Positions 9,372 to 19,617 are shown, numbered from the stretch's first letter. The stretch: 64,000 nt of DNA from Bacillota bacterium (GCA_023443225.1 JAEZVF010000058.1:85120-149119); one strand, 5' to 3'. Numbers and translations are program-made. The notes: a model not told the origin generated them from the sequence alone.

Positions 9372-10415
9372 ATGCCAATCGTCAACAGTATGGGAAGTGG
9401 ATATTATAATTATTACAATATAGCTAGTCGCTATAAATGTGATACTCCATATGAAGCATGGTATAGAAAAGATCTATCAAAAGAGGAAGTTAGCAGTAAT
9501 AATAGTGGTGTTTTAAATAAAGATTCCGATAATGCAGATTTGTATAGAAAGCTGGAAGACTCCTATGCAAGTATCGCCGAGTCGAATCGTGCAAGATATG
9601 GCACTGTTGAAGAACTACGAAATGCTTTATATCAAAAATATAATTCTACAGGTGTGTTTGCAAATTACAGTCAAGAACAGCGTAATGCAATGTATATAAA
9701 TGAACTTAGTATGACCTGTTTTGGAACGATTGGTGCACATACAGGTATGGGTGGTGGTGATGTGTTAGCCGACCCACATTTGAAAGGAAATGTCACAAAA
9801 AATTCTGGAGCAGAAAGCAGAACTTTTAACCAGACTACGCTTGCTGCACAATTTAAAAATGTATTCAATCGTAATGGTGTAAATACATTATTATTTGGCA
9901 ACACAAAATTTAATTTTACAGTAAATGGCATGTCCAAGCATCTTACTGTTACCATTCTTCAAGAAGATGAAAATTATCCTGTTGAAGATTCTCTTATCAA
10001 ACAAATGGAAGATGCCCTAAATACAAATAAAAATGCATCCAATTTATTCTATAACATGCTTTATGATAGTAATAAACAAGGATTGATTCCTAATGACGTT
10101 CGGATTAAATATTTATTATATAGCGATTTTTATCAGAATACGGGGTTAGATATCCGTGATTTCACTAAAACGGATGGAGGATATCAAAATGAAAAGGGCG
10201 AAAAAGCAAGTGAGCTGTATAAAAAGGCATTAGCAACATCAAATAATGTTCCTACGGAATTTAAAGGTGCTGCGTATGACTATTTCCTTCAGCTAGAGCA
10301 AGAATCACTAAAGTACAATCTGTCCGAAGTACCTGACATCACCTTGTCTTTACAGTATCAATCTGGGACTGTCATGCTGGCCACACAGAACAATCATTTT
10401 GATAAGCATGCATGA
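9372..10415 (+). CDS. Uncharacterised protein, possibly DUF4885-like
   Basis: 347 residues, with GAGGGGGAGAAAGA in front of the ATG. There is no signal peptide or membrane segment. The middle part (YGTVEELRNALYQKY...YSQEQRNAMYINEL, about residues 75-115) and the terminal segment before FDKHA recall clostridial and Bacillus DUF4885 proteins. That assignment is from memory and uncertain. The Tyr/Asn-rich start (GSGYYNYYN) is unusual. It is monocistronic, convergent with the Wadjet operon and separated from it by a long hairpin. No function can be proposed. Confidence 0.75.
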   Translation: MPIVNSMGSGYYNYYNIASRYKCDTPYEAWYRKDLSKEEVSSNNSGVLNKDSDNADLYRKLEDSYASIAESNRARYGTVEELRNALYQKYNSTGVFANYSQEQRNAMYINELSMTCFGTIGAHTGMGGGDVLADPHLKGNVTKNSGAESRTFNQTTLAAQFKNVFNRNGVNTLLFGNTKFNFTVNGMSKHLTVTILQEDENYPVEDSLIKQMEDALNTNKNASNLFYNMLYDSNKQGLIPNDVRIKYLLYSDFYQNTGLDIRDFTKTDGGYQNEKGEKASELYKKALATSNNVPTEFKGAAYDYFLQLEQESLKYNLSEVPDITLSLQYQSGTVMLATQNNHFDKHA

Positions 10416-10435
10416 GTCTAATGTTCCATCATAAT

Positions 10436-10497
10436 ACTGTGGAGTTCGAAAATAATCACCTGTTTTCTAGCAGGTAATTATTCTCGAACTCCACAGT
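10436..10497 (-). terminator. Long (about 26-bp) hairpin between convergent genes, end of jet operon
   Basis: The arms at about 10437-10462 and 10471-10496 (outer sequence CTGTGGAGTTCGA) pair along their whole length. Read on the minus strand, both imperfect positions become G-U pairs. Read on the plus strand they are A-C mismatches. The structure therefore belongs to the minus-strand (jetD) transcript. There is no U-tract on either side, so it may act as a 3'-end stabiliser or processing site rather than a classical terminator. Confidence 0.65.
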
Positions 10498-10516
10498 CTG
10501 AAAAATGATTGCTTCT

Positions 10517-11731
10517 TTACACAATTGCATATAAACCTTCTTGTTCAATTTTGCAATTATTATCAAGCATATATAGTAAAACCTCTCTGTAATCCACTAC
10601 CAATGAATGATTACATTCTTTTTCATTTAGCCTTTGAATTAGACTTTCCAGTCGTTTTTTATCATTCACAGTTAGTGTTCTCCAAATATTTCGATTGGTT
10701 TCCAACGTCATAATATCCATATTCAGTAACTGAAACATTATCCCTGTTTTTTCTACCAGATGCTCATAAATATGGAACCCTCCTGCGTCAATATCCCCAA
10801 AATGGTAATACTCTTTGTGAGGATTTTTTTGACTTAATTCTTTAATAAATCTTCTCTTAATTTTGTTATGAAATCCTCCAAGATAAATACAACAACCATC
10901 CACCTTATCATAGTCATGGAAGGTGGTAAGATTTTCAATCGTAATTACACGGTTCCCCAACACTTTAATATCCTCTATTTCTTCTATCGTCTTTGTGGAT
11001 AAAGCAAGATCTCCCTTGAAATTGGACAGGTCTATAATTTGTCCGGCAATGTTAATAATTACTTTCCCTTTGATTGCTACATAGGTTGGAGTCTTTACAA
11101 TTCCACATTCCTCCATAACCGTATCTTTTTCTTCAAAATCACCATACTTAAACATCAGCAATTGCACCTTCATCAATATTCTTTCAAGATATTTTGAGTC
11201 TCCGAACAATTGTACAGAAGCATCTCTGACAAAGATTTCTTTTTCATTCATTTCCACAAACAGTACTGCTTTTAGTATATTTTCATATTCACTATGGTCA
11301 TTTTCGTAAAATTCCACCTTTTTGTTCTGTGCTAGTCTAATTTTTTGGTTCTCTGCGTATCTTTTAAGAATCAGGCTATTTTTTGAATAAATTTGATCTA
11401 ATTGATTGGCAATCCACTCATTCTCTTCTTCCTTTGGTCTCCGCTTTAGGGTGTTGTAAATGAGATAAATATTCACCTCTTGAAGCTTAACCCTCTTAAT
11501 AACTCCGTTTCGTTCTCTGGTTACCTGAACATAATCTTTGTTTTCCAAAAATAGAACTGCATTATTTATTGCAGCATAAGTTTCATAATCAGAATCATCT
11601 TTGTATCTCGGAAATTCTTTTTCTGGATATAGGTAAAATGATTGTTTCACCTGATTCGTTCCATTAAAACTCTTACTTTCTTCATATTTATCTAGTAACC
11701 TATTTAATATTTTTGATTCATATTTGTCCAT
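10517..11731 (-). CDS. jetD: Wadjet anti-plasmid system protein JetD (TOPRIM-like nuclease subunit)
   Basis: 404 residues. The C-terminal half carries a TOPRIM-type core (about residues 300-320: YYHFGDIDAGGFHIYEHL), the acidic DxDxGG motif of JetD/DUF2220 proteins related to topoisomerase VI subunit A. In known Wadjet systems JetD is the nuclease that cuts small circular DNA once the JetABC motor has extruded it. The gene follows jetC by 15 bp and is last in the operon. Upstream of the ATG only a weak site (AAATGAG) is visible, suggesting translational coupling to jetC. Confidence 0.9.
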   Translation of the reverse strand: MDKYESKILNRLLDKYEESKSFNGTNQVKQSFYLYPEKEFPRYKDDSDYETYAAINNAVLFLENKDYVQVTRERNGVIKRVKLQEVNIYLIYNTLKRRPKEEENEWIANQLDQIYSKNSLILKRYAENQKIRLAQNKKVEFYENDHSEYENILKAVLFVEMNEKEIFVRDASVQLFGDSKYLERILMKVQLLMFKYGDFEEKDTVMEECGIVKTPTYVAIKGKVIINIAGQIIDLSNFKGDLALSTKTIEEIEDIKVLGNRVITIENLTTFHDYDKVDGCCIYLGGFHNKIKRRFIKELSQKNPHKEYYHFGDIDAGGFHIYEHLVEKTGIMFQLLNMDIMTLETNRNIWRTLTVNDKKRLESLIQRLNEKECNHSLVVDYREVLLYMLDNNCKIEQEGLYAIV

Positions 11732-11746
11732 CTCATTTATCCATTT

Positions 11747-14700
11747 CTATAAATCATATTCTTCAACTATGCTTTGAGTTCCAACACGGATTGCCGTAAG
11801 GATTGTATTCACCTTTTCTCCGATAATCTCAATTTTTGCCGGAGGAGTTGCCATCAGAACTTGTAAATCCAAACTGTTAAAAAAGTCCATCATAGAACCA
11901 ATTCGCTCATCATCCATTTTATCGAATGCTTCATCTAGCAACATAATACGAACCGAGTTTCCAAATCTGTACAACTGATAAAAAGATGCAGCAATCGCTA
12001 CATAATAAGGTATCTGGGTTTCACTTCCACTCTTTTCCCCATATATATCAGAAAAACGCTGTACAGTTCCATTCTTTTTATAAATCTCAATATCATAATC
12101 AAGATAGGAGCGATAATCTGTATACTCCTCGATAATTTTTTCCCCTTTATCATCTTTTGTAACCAATTTAGCGAATAATTCATCCATTTCATCTTTATAT
12201 TCTTTTTCAAATGCTTCCGTCCAAAGATTATATCCTTCCTGATTATTCTCAGATGTAATCATACGAAACAGACTTTCTTTCTTCTTATCAAACGTAATTA
12301 GAAAGTGGTAGCTATCATCGCCATAATAAATATTTTGCAATGCTTTATTCAGACTCTTGAATTCATTCCGTGCATTTTCGATATTTTCCTTCATCCTTGC
12401 AAGAAAATCACTCTTAAACACATCTTCACAGTCTTCTTTTGCTTTCTTTAGCTGTTCTTCAAATCTCACTAATTCTACTGACTCCAACTGTGTTTTTGCA
12501 TCTATATAATCACGTATCCCTTCTGTCCCACGGAGAAAATCCTGCTCAAACTTATGATTGAAAGAATCTTGAAGCTCTTTGAGACCTCCATTACCGTTAA
12601 GTAATTCATCTTTTTCATTGGCATATTGTGTTCTCTGTGGTGAGAAATTATCAACAATCATTTTAGCTGTTTTTGTCTTCCTGTTAAATACATACTTATC
12701 CTCTGCAATATTTTTACACAAAATGTTGTCATCTGCTTTTTGTTGATGTTTCTCTAAAGCCAGCCTCAATTCCCGGCTCTGATGATCTAAATCTTCTGCT
12801 AAACGCTCTTTCGAGGATTTCAGCCTTCCAATTTCCTTACTGATCTTGATACGTGTTTGTTCTTTTTCAATTTTTTGTCTCTGTACTTCCTCAATTTGCA
12901 TGGATAATTCCAGATAGGTTGGATCATTATTTGCTTCCTTTAATTCCTGTTTCACATTGACAATCTGTGATTTATATTGGTCTAACAGATATGGTGCATC
13001 CATATAAGTTGCCATAAGATCTAGATTAACCTTACTATTTGCCTCTAATATATCCACATAAATCTGTTTCTCTTCGCGATACTTTTTCCTCTCAGCTGAC
13101 TTTTCCTCCAATTCTTTCTTCGCATTAACAATCTGTACCCGATAGGCATTCTGCCCTATATAAGGGTTTCTGTAGGTTTCCTTGTCCAGGTTCCTGGCAA
13201 CATAACCTTGATAGAGCATTCCTTCAGATGTAATAGCGATTTTATAATTCTCCAATTCTTCTACTTTATCACACCGGGTAACCCGTCCCAAAACATAATT
13301 TGCATAGGCTTTGGCATAACGATTATCACTATATACTACATATGCCAATGAAGTATTATCTACATCCTGTTGGGTATTAATCTTTTTCGTATTAACTATA
13401 CCTGCTGTATGGATTCGCTTTTGATTTTTATGGTATACCTGTAGTGCAATGTCATAATACCTAGGTTCCACAATTAGATTAAATTTCTGTGTATTAAAAT
13501 ATCCTTCCACTGCATTTTGCCATTTATCATCAGTGACTTCCAATAATTCTGCAACAATATATACTTTACTTTCAATACCTCTTCGTTTAAATTCATCTTC
13601 AATCTCAGCTTTTAAGGAGTTGGTATACCACGGATATTGTAAATTTCGATTTTCCAATTTCTGCAACCTCTGCTGGAGTTCTGTAATTTCTTCTGACAGT
13701 CGCTCCATTTTAAGTGCAATTCGGGATTCCTTTTTCCTTATTTCATCCAGTGGACTTCTCTGCACTGAACTTAGTTTTTCAAATACATTTACTTTATCTT
13801 TCCGATCCACTGGCTTTCTTAATAATTCAAATTCCTGTTTGGTAACAATCTGAATGTTCTGACTCCCTAAAATCCGGAGCAAACGCTCTACATTATTTAG
13901 CGCCAATTGGAGTTTCTTATCCTGCTCTGTTTGAACTCCCACCTTCTGTTCGAGTTCATCTAGCTTTCTCTTGGCAGTCTCTACCAACCTACCTGCTTCG
14001 TTATTCTTCATAGCCACATTTAATTCTATTAATCTATTATCAATTTCACTTATGTAACTAGTAAGTTCAATCTCCTGCTGTTCATTGATTTCTGTATACT
14101 GTTCCAGTTTTCTGATATTTGTCTGAATACAGCTGACTTCTGTTTCCAGATATTCAATCTGTGCCATTTCCAAAAGTAGTTCGTTGATGAGGATATCCTT
14201 TTCTTTCTCTTTAATTGTATTATAACATTCTACTATATTACATAATAACGAGAGCTTTTCATTAGATTTGTTAATCAATATTTCAAGCTCGCTTAATGTT
14301 TCAATATTAATTCTCAAGCTCTCTACATCAATTCCTGCTTCTGACAACACAAACTTATTAATGAAGTCTTTTACATTATCCATAGGCTTAAAAGCCAATG
14401 ACTTTGGAAGAATATCAAAAAAACGATCCTCCAGATTTCCCATTCGCCTTTTAAACCGTTCTTTTGCGAGATTCTTCTGGTCAATAAATTTAATTTTTCT
14501 ATTGTTTATTCTAAACTCATCCTGTAAGGACGGTTTTGAACCATTTAAAAAAGATAGTGCCTCCAACCTGCATTCTTCTGTATACCATTTGGTAATCACT
14601 ACACTCTCTTCATCTGGAGATGTCATATGAACACCTAAAACAAAGTGTTTTTCAGTCTTTTCTTCATAAAATTCTAAGGCCACATTCGCAATTACCGCAT

Positions 14701-14965
14701 TGCTGCGTAAGTAAGTTTCTCCAACGTTTCCAACCTTGCATCTGACATAACCACGAAGATTTCTATTTCCTTTTTCATTTGCAGCTGTATTAAACTTTCT
14801 TGTATTTGTCGTTAGGACAAGCTGTATAGCATCAAGGATTGTAGATTTACCAGCCGTATTTTCACCACTAATCAATGTAGACCCATTCATACTAATGGTC
14901 TCATTTTCAAAATAGTGCCAATTAATCAGCCTGATCCGTGTCAATACTTTCTTCTGTATCTCCAT
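11747..14965 (-). CDS. jetC: Wadjet system protein JetC (SMC/MukB-like ATPase)
   Basis: About 1072 residues from the ATG at 14963-14965, which has AAAGGAG directly upstream; the longer frame to 15034 lacks one. The Walker A GENTAGKST is at residues 34-42, long coiled coils flank a central hinge-like region (about 480-640), and the C-terminal head has a signature-like EKSGSETQ and Walker B RIMLLDEAFDKMDDE. This is the RecF/MukB arrangement. JetC is the motor of the JetABC complex that extrudes DNA loops and recognises plasmids by size. The gene overlaps the end of jetB by 44 bp. Confidence 0.93.
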   Translation of the reverse strand: MEIQKKVLTRIRLINWHYFENETISMNGSTLISGENTAGKSTILDAIQLVLTTNTRKFNTAANEKGNRNLRGYVRCKVGNVGETYLRSNAVIANVALEFYEEKTEKHFVLGVHMTSPDEESVVITKWYTEECRLEALSFLNGSKPSLQDEFRINNRKIKFIDQKNLAKERFKRRMGNLEDRFFDILPKSLAFKPMDNVKDFINKFVLSEAGIDVESLRINIETLSELEILINKSNEKLSLLCNIVECYNTIKEKEKDILINELLLEMAQIEYLETEVSCIQTNIRKLEQYTEINEQQEIELTSYISEIDNRLIELNVAMKNNEAGRLVETAKRKLDELEQKVGVQTEQDKKLQLALNNVERLLRILGSQNIQIVTKQEFELLRKPVDRKDKVNVFEKLSSVQRSPLDEIRKKESRIALKMERLSEEITELQQRLQKLENRNLQYPWYTNSLKAEIEDEFKRRGIESKVYIVAELLEVTDDKWQNAVEGYFNTQKFNLIVEPRYYDIALQVYHKNQKRIHTAGIVNTKKINTQQDVDNTSLAYVVYSDNRYAKAYANYVLGRVTRCDKVEELENYKIAITSEGMLYQGYVARNLDKETYRNPYIGQNAYRVQIVNAKKELEEKSAERKKYREEKQIYVDILEANSKVNLDLMATYMDAPYLLDQYKSQIVNVKQELKEANNDPTYLELSMQIEEVQRQKIEKEQTRIKISKEIGRLKSSKERLAEDLDHQSRELRLALEKHQQKADDNILCKNIAEDKYVFNRKTKTAKMIVDNFSPQRTQYANEKDELLNGNGGLKELQDSFNHKFEQDFLRGTEGIRDYIDAKTQLESVELVRFEEQLKKAKEDCEDVFKSDFLARMKENIENARNEFKSLNKALQNIYYGDDSYHFLITFDKKKESLFRMITSENNQEGYNLWTEAFEKEYKDEMDELFAKLVTKDDKGEKIIEEYTDYRSYLDYDIEIYKKNGTVQRFSDIYGEKSGSETQIPYYVAIAASFYQLYRFGNSVRIMLLDEAFDKMDDERIGSMMDFFNSLDLQVLMATPPAKIEIIGEKVNTILTAIRVGTQSIVEEYDL

Positions 14966-15563
14966 ACTCTTCTCCTTTCGCATAGTTCGTAAGCCTGTCC
15001 TGCATTTGCGAATAATATGTATTAATATCTTCAATCTGCATAGCTAGAACAACGGACGGGTAGATAACAATCCGAGCATCCGACTGTGTTACATCAGTTT
15101 CTATATTGGTAATCAGATTATATTTTCTCATCGTACTGATTATGTTTCTTTCCATGGATTTATCCAGAACCGGTTTGGCTTTTATTTTTAGCATTGCGTA
15201 TTTATCTCGTATTTCTTCCATGAGAACTGTGACTTCTTCTGAATAAGTACCCAACTCCTTGCGTTTCTCTATATATAGTAGTCTTAAGATTAAAAGCATA
15301 ACACTTTCGTATTTGGTTAATTGAAGACGTCCATTTCCATATTGATTCACAATCCCAATAACACCCTGATCTTCATTAATCTGTATTTTGTATCCCAACA
15401 AGTCAAAATACGGTACAAATAATTCTTTGTTCTGCACAACAAACATATATTCTTTGCGAGTATCTTCCCTTTTCTTAATCAAAAAACAACTATTCAATAA
15501 TTTATTAGCAGCAATTCGGAACTTATCCTTTTGAACCACTGATTCTGTAAATATTTCAAACAT
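14922..15563 (-). CDS. jetB: Wadjet system protein JetB (DUF4194/MukE-like)
   Basis: 213 residues. This is a winged-helix MukE-like subunit: LFVPYFDLLGYKIQINEDQGVIGI (about residues 48-72) followed by LTKYESVMLLILRLLYIEKRKEL, characteristic of DUF4194 proteins. It bridges JetA and JetC in the condensin-like complex. It has GGAGGAACAGGTA before its ATG, starts 12 bp after jetA, and its acidic tail overlaps the jetC start. Confidence 0.88.
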   Translation of the reverse strand: MFEIFTESVVQKDKFRIAANKLLNSCFLIKKREDTRKEYMFVVQNKELFVPYFDLLGYKIQINEDQGVIGIVNQYGNGRLQLTKYESVMLLILRLLYIEKRKELGTYSEEVTVLMEEIRDKYAMLKIKAKPVLDKSMERNIISTMRKYNLITNIETDVTQSDARIVIYPSVVLAMQIEDINTYYSQMQDRLTNYAKGEEYGDTEESIDTDQAD

Positions 15564-15575
15564 TACCTGTTCCTC

Positions 15576-16979
15576 CTATGCTTTAATGATATCAAAATCA
15601 GGAAATTCATAGCCTTTCACACAGATATTATTTCTGCTTCGTTCCACCTTATAGGCGTTAGCCCTGTTATTTCCGTAGATGCTAATGTATATCATACGGA
15701 TAAAATCACGTCTACTTTCCAAGGGGAGTGATGAGGCTTTCATCCGTTCTCTTTCTCCTAACATTTCAACTACATATTGATTAATATTTTTTCTTGAAAA
15801 ACGGGTTCGATTCTTCTCTTTAAGGACTTCTTTATATAATTGACGTTCTTTATCCGACATAATGCCATCGCGACTGATATCGTTTACCACATCCTGCTTT
15901 TTTGTAACCGGAATCGTCTTAAATGATTCAATATCGATAAATTTCTGTGGATAAACATGAAAGATATTAAGCAAGTCTTCTTCTGCTTCATCAAATAAGT
16001 TATTATTCTCATCCCGGTTCAACTCATCTGTCAAATTGCCAAGAATCTGTAGAATCTTACCTTCCATATTACTTCCGGTCGATAATAAAAATCTCGCTCT
16101 CATAACAGCATTTTTCATATATTTTGAATGCTTTCTGTCAATTTCTTCAATAATCTCATCCAATCGGTAAAAAGCAGTCTTCATGTCAAGTATCATACTT
16201 AATACTTCATCATAGGTTTGGTCTTTGTCTGTAATCTGCTCTACTTCCATATATCCTTTGATAGCCAATTCCATAATAGATTGTGTCGACAAGATTTCTT
16301 CCAGTTTTTCAATAATAGCACTTCGGAAATAAGATATATTTTCACTGGTTTTCATTCTTAGATAGGCTTTTGAACCAATGTTTTGATGATAGTCAAAGAA
16401 ATGTTCCAGAATCTGGGATGCATCCATTTCATTGGTCTGCTTATCCATATGCCTCTTAATACTAGCATTTAATTTTTTAAGTTCCGACACAAGTCTATCC
16501 GTATTTTCTCTTGCCCCTTTGAGAATAAGTTCGTATGGTTTATTATATAAATCTTTATTCTGAAGCGTAGCATGAATCTGTGAGATAATGCCTTGATATT
16601 CTGTCTCATCTTCTCTAATAATTGTATTAAATGCTCCAATGATAGGAATTGCATATTCACATAGGACAACATTAATCTGATGGTTCTCTGCTGCTTCATA
16701 CTCAATCCATCCGGCTTCTTTTAAGACACGAATAACCTCATTTGCCTTACCTCTTGCATCTGTAATAATCTGATTGCTTTCTTCTACAAACATATCCACA
16801 TCATCATCACTAAAATAGTCTTCTAAAACAGAAACGACAATTTCTCTGTTAACTCCATAAGAAATTTCTGGTTTAAAAGTATTGAAAATCAGCTGAATAC
16901 TATCTGCATATTCTATTTTGTACTTGCTTGTCAGAGGCTTGAAAAAATTCTCAGGCAGGCTATTAAATATGTTTACCAT
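15576..16979 (-). CDS. jetA: Wadjet system protein JetA (kleisin/MukF-like)
   Basis: 467 residues, largely helical, in the position and size expected for JetA, with an N-terminal winged-helix-like region and NIFNSLPENFFKPLTSKYK at the start. JetA is the kleisin-like subunit holding the JetC heads together. The system subtype is not certain; the Firmicutes JetA family with this start (DUF5716-like, from memory) suggests a variant other than the DUF3375 class. GGGGAGGATCGG precedes the ATG. It is first in the operon jetA-jetB-jetC-jetD, 107 bp behind recQ. Confidence 0.85.
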   Translation of the reverse strand: MVNIFNSLPENFFKPLTSKYKIEYADSIQLIFNTFKPEISYGVNREIVVSVLEDYFSDDDVDMFVEESNQIITDARGKANEVIRVLKEAGWIEYEAAENHQINVVLCEYAIPIIGAFNTIIREDETEYQGIISQIHATLQNKDLYNKPYELILKGARENTDRLVSELKKLNASIKRHMDKQTNEMDASQILEHFFDYHQNIGSKAYLRMKTSENISYFRSAIIEKLEEILSTQSIMELAIKGYMEVEQITDKDQTYDEVLSMILDMKTAFYRLDEIIEEIDRKHSKYMKNAVMRARFLLSTGSNMEGKILQILGNLTDELNRDENNNLFDEAEEDLLNIFHVYPQKFIDIESFKTIPVTKKQDVVNDISRDGIMSDKERQLYKEVLKEKNRTRFSRKNINQYVVEMLGERERMKASSLPLESRRDFIRMIYISIYGNNRANAYKVERSRNNICVKGYEFPDFDIIKA

Positions 16980-17086
16980 CCGATCCTCCCCTATGTACCA
17001 AAGTAATCGTATCGTTAGCTTATCATATTGCTAACTCCAAGTATCTCAGATTTGTTATCTGGATGCTACCAATGAATCATCTATCT

Positions 17087-19384
17087 TTATATCACTATCC
17101 ATCTATCTCTCAGACTTTCCACTATAAACTTTTGCGCATTTTTGTCATACAGTAAGACTGTATACTGTAAGCCGGATTGTGCTGTCCGCTCTTCTGGGAT
17201 AATCCCGAGTTCCAATCCCTCTGGTAATACTTCTTTCTTCCAAATACCGTCTATATGCTCTTCGGTATAATATCCTTCTTCCTTTAATTTTTCTGAAATT
17301 ACCTTTGTTGTCAAAGCTTTCATTGTCTTTTCATCCCGGAAACTATTCAGCATTTTCACGAAATCAGATATGGTAGTACTATCCTCATAGACTATGTTTG
17401 ATTGAATTTCTTCTGTTATGGAGAATACTTCTTTACCGGTTCGTTTTTTCTTCTCTTTCCCTGACGTTTTCTCTGCTTTGCTGACATCACCATCAGAATC
17501 CTTATATCCCTCATAAGTATAGGACTCCTTTCTATCACCGGTGAATGTACGAAGAGCTGTCAGAAACGCTTCTCCGTACTTCTCAAATTTATAATCACCT
17601 ATACCATTTACCTCAAGCATTTCCTGCTTGTTCATCGGAACCTTACAACACATATCAACAAGCGTCTTATCGGAACAAATGATGTAAGGTGGTACTGCCT
17701 GTTCTTTTGCCAGTGTCAGACGTAATTCCTTCAGATAATCAAACAATTCCAGTCCCTTGGAGTTCAAGATATCAGATCGTCTGATCTTTCGTGGCTTAGT
17801 CTTATCCTGCTCCTGTGCCTCAGATGGTTCTTCCTTGGGAAATCTCATAATGATTTGCTGTTCGTCTTCTAGAATTCTTCTGCAACTACTGGTTAATTTC
17901 AGTATGCGAAATTTATCCTGTGTGGCACCAATGTAACCCTGTTGTTCTAATTCAAAGAGAACCGCCTTCAAAAGAGGCTCAGATAAGTGTTTACAAAGGC
18001 CGAAACATGTTAATTCATACAGACCAAAATTTCTTATCTTTGCCAATTTTCTTCCCAAAAGTACGTCCACGATCACATTAATTCCAAACCGTTGCCTCGT
18101 CTCGTTAATACACAAGATAAGATCTTTACAAATATCAGTAACGTCCTTTTCTTCAAATTCTGCCAGACAGTTTCCACAATTGCCGCAATCACACTTTTTA
18201 TCTTCACCAAAGTAACTTAAGATGTATTGACGCAGACAATCTCTAGTCAGGCAATACTGCCTCATCTGATTCAGTCGTATCTCATCATTTTCCCGCAACA
18301 CGAGCATATCCTCTGGCAGCATTTCTTGGTTGCCTATCTTACTATCTAACAGAAAACGGTTTATCATAAGGTCCTGCGCTGAATAGAACAGGATACACTC
18401 TGCATTTTCTCCATCACGACCTGCTCGTCCTGCCTCTTGATAGTAATTTTCCAAACTCTGTGGCATATTGTAATGCAAGACATAACGGACATTTGATTTA
18501 TCAATTCCCATACCGAAAGCATTGCTTGCTACCATGACCGTATTTTTATCATAAATAAAATCATCCTGATTCTGCTTTCTATCCTCTGTCTCCATTCCAG
18601 CATGGTATTTTCCAGCTAGTATACCCTCTTGCCGTAACATTTCCCAAACAGACTCCACATTTTTTCTGGTTGCACAATAAATAATTCCAATTTCATTTGC
18701 ATGATCTTTCACATAAGTAAGAATATCTGTATCCTTCTTTCTGGTCCTTTGCTCCTGGACCACTTTAAAGAAGAGATTCTTTCGGTCAAATCCAGTAACC
18801 ACCAGATTGGGATTCCTCAACTGAAGGATACACATAATATCCTCACTAACACGCTTTGTTGCTGTAGCGGTAAATGCCCCAACCACCGGTCGTTTCGGAA
18901 TTTTTCTTAAAAAATCAATAATTTTAATATAGCTTGGTCTAAAGTCCTGCCCCCACTGTGAAATGCAGTGGGCCTCATCAACAGCTACAAATGAAATCTC
19001 CATCTCCATGGCAAACTCCATGAACTTTGCACTTTCCAATCGCTCCGGAGCTACATAAATAATTTTATACTTTCCCTGCTTTGCAAAATCCAATGCCTTT
19101 GTAATCTGTGTCTCTGTCAAGGCACCGTTAATATAGGCCGCATGAATCCCTGCTTGGTTCAATGCCTTCACCTGATCTATCATCAACGAAATCAGCGGCG
19201 AAATCACAACCGTAACCCCTGGAAAGAGTAACGCAGGAATCTGATAGCAAATGGATTTACCTGCGCCTGTGGGCATGATTCCTAACACATCCTCTCCCTG
19301 AAGTAAATGGTCAATTAATTCTTCCTGACCTTCTCTTAGGGAATCATAGCCAAAGTATTTTTTTAGTATTTCGTATTTGTTCAT
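17087..19384 (-). CDS. recQ: ATP-dependent DNA helicase RecQ
   Basis: 765 residues. Walker A is MPTGAGKS (about 39-46) and the DEAH box is AVDEAHCISQWG (about 134-145). Motifs IV-VI include AFGMGIDKSNVRYV and QEAGRAGRDG. The RecQ-specific zinc cysteines (CLRQY...CDCGNCGNC, about 385-405) and an RQC winged helix follow, then an HRDC domain (about 545-620) and an extra C-terminal helical domain. The 3'-5' helicase acts in recombination and fork repair. Its place just upstream of jetA on the same strand may mean co-transcription with Wadjet, though recQ is also a common stand-alone gene. Confidence 0.95.
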   Translation of the reverse strand: MNKYEILKKYFGYDSLREGQEELIDHLLQGEDVLGIMPTGAGKSICYQIPALLFPGVTVVISPLISLMIDQVKALNQAGIHAAYINGALTETQITKALDFAKQGKYKIIYVAPERLESAKFMEFAMEMEISFVAVDEAHCISQWGQDFRPSYIKIIDFLRKIPKRPVVGAFTATATKRVSEDIMCILQLRNPNLVVTGFDRKNLFFKVVQEQRTRKKDTDILTYVKDHANEIGIIYCATRKNVESVWEMLRQEGILAGKYHAGMETEDRKQNQDDFIYDKNTVMVASNAFGMGIDKSNVRYVLHYNMPQSLENYYQEAGRAGRDGENAECILFYSAQDLMINRFLLDSKIGNQEMLPEDMLVLRENDEIRLNQMRQYCLTRDCLRQYILSYFGEDKKCDCGNCGNCLAEFEEKDVTDICKDLILCINETRQRFGINVIVDVLLGRKLAKIRNFGLYELTCFGLCKHLSEPLLKAVLFELEQQGYIGATQDKFRILKLTSSCRRILEDEQQIIMRFPKEEPSEAQEQDKTKPRKIRRSDILNSKGLELFDYLKELRLTLAKEQAVPPYIICSDKTLVDMCCKVPMNKQEMLEVNGIGDYKFEKYGEAFLTALRTFTGDRKESYTYEGYKDSDGDVSKAEKTSGKEKKKRTGKEVFSITEEIQSNIVYEDSTTISDFVKMLNSFRDEKTMKALTTKVISEKLKEEGYYTEEHIDGIWKKEVLPEGLELGIIPEERTAQSGLQYTVLLYDKNAQKFIVESLRDRWIVI

Positions 19385-19574
19385 TTAACTTTCTCCTATG
19401 TACTACCGCACAAAAAACGTATCCATTAACTTGTTGCTCCAATCATAATACGCAAGTAAACTTACGATTCCTCATTCCGCTTTCATTATATCATCTGAAC
19501 TTAAAAAAACAATGATTTTATATTAAAGGGAGATTCCCCTATCCCACCATGATTGCATAACTTTCACAAAAGGC

Positions 19575-19614
19575 ATATAAAGAACGTGCCGTCAAGACGA
19601 CACGTTCTTTATAT
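19575..19614 (-). terminator. Terminator of the amylase/maltodextrin operon
   Basis: The long inverted repeat ATATAAAGAACGTG...CACGTTCTTTATAT has a four-base loop and lies immediately after the stop of the secreted amylase gene. Confidence 0.8.
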
Positions 19615-19617
19615 GAT

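Noticed and set aside
15000..15034. Longer jetC start
   Set aside because: Lies deep in jetB without a ribosome site; the ATG at 14965 has AAAGGAG and starts at the conserved domain.
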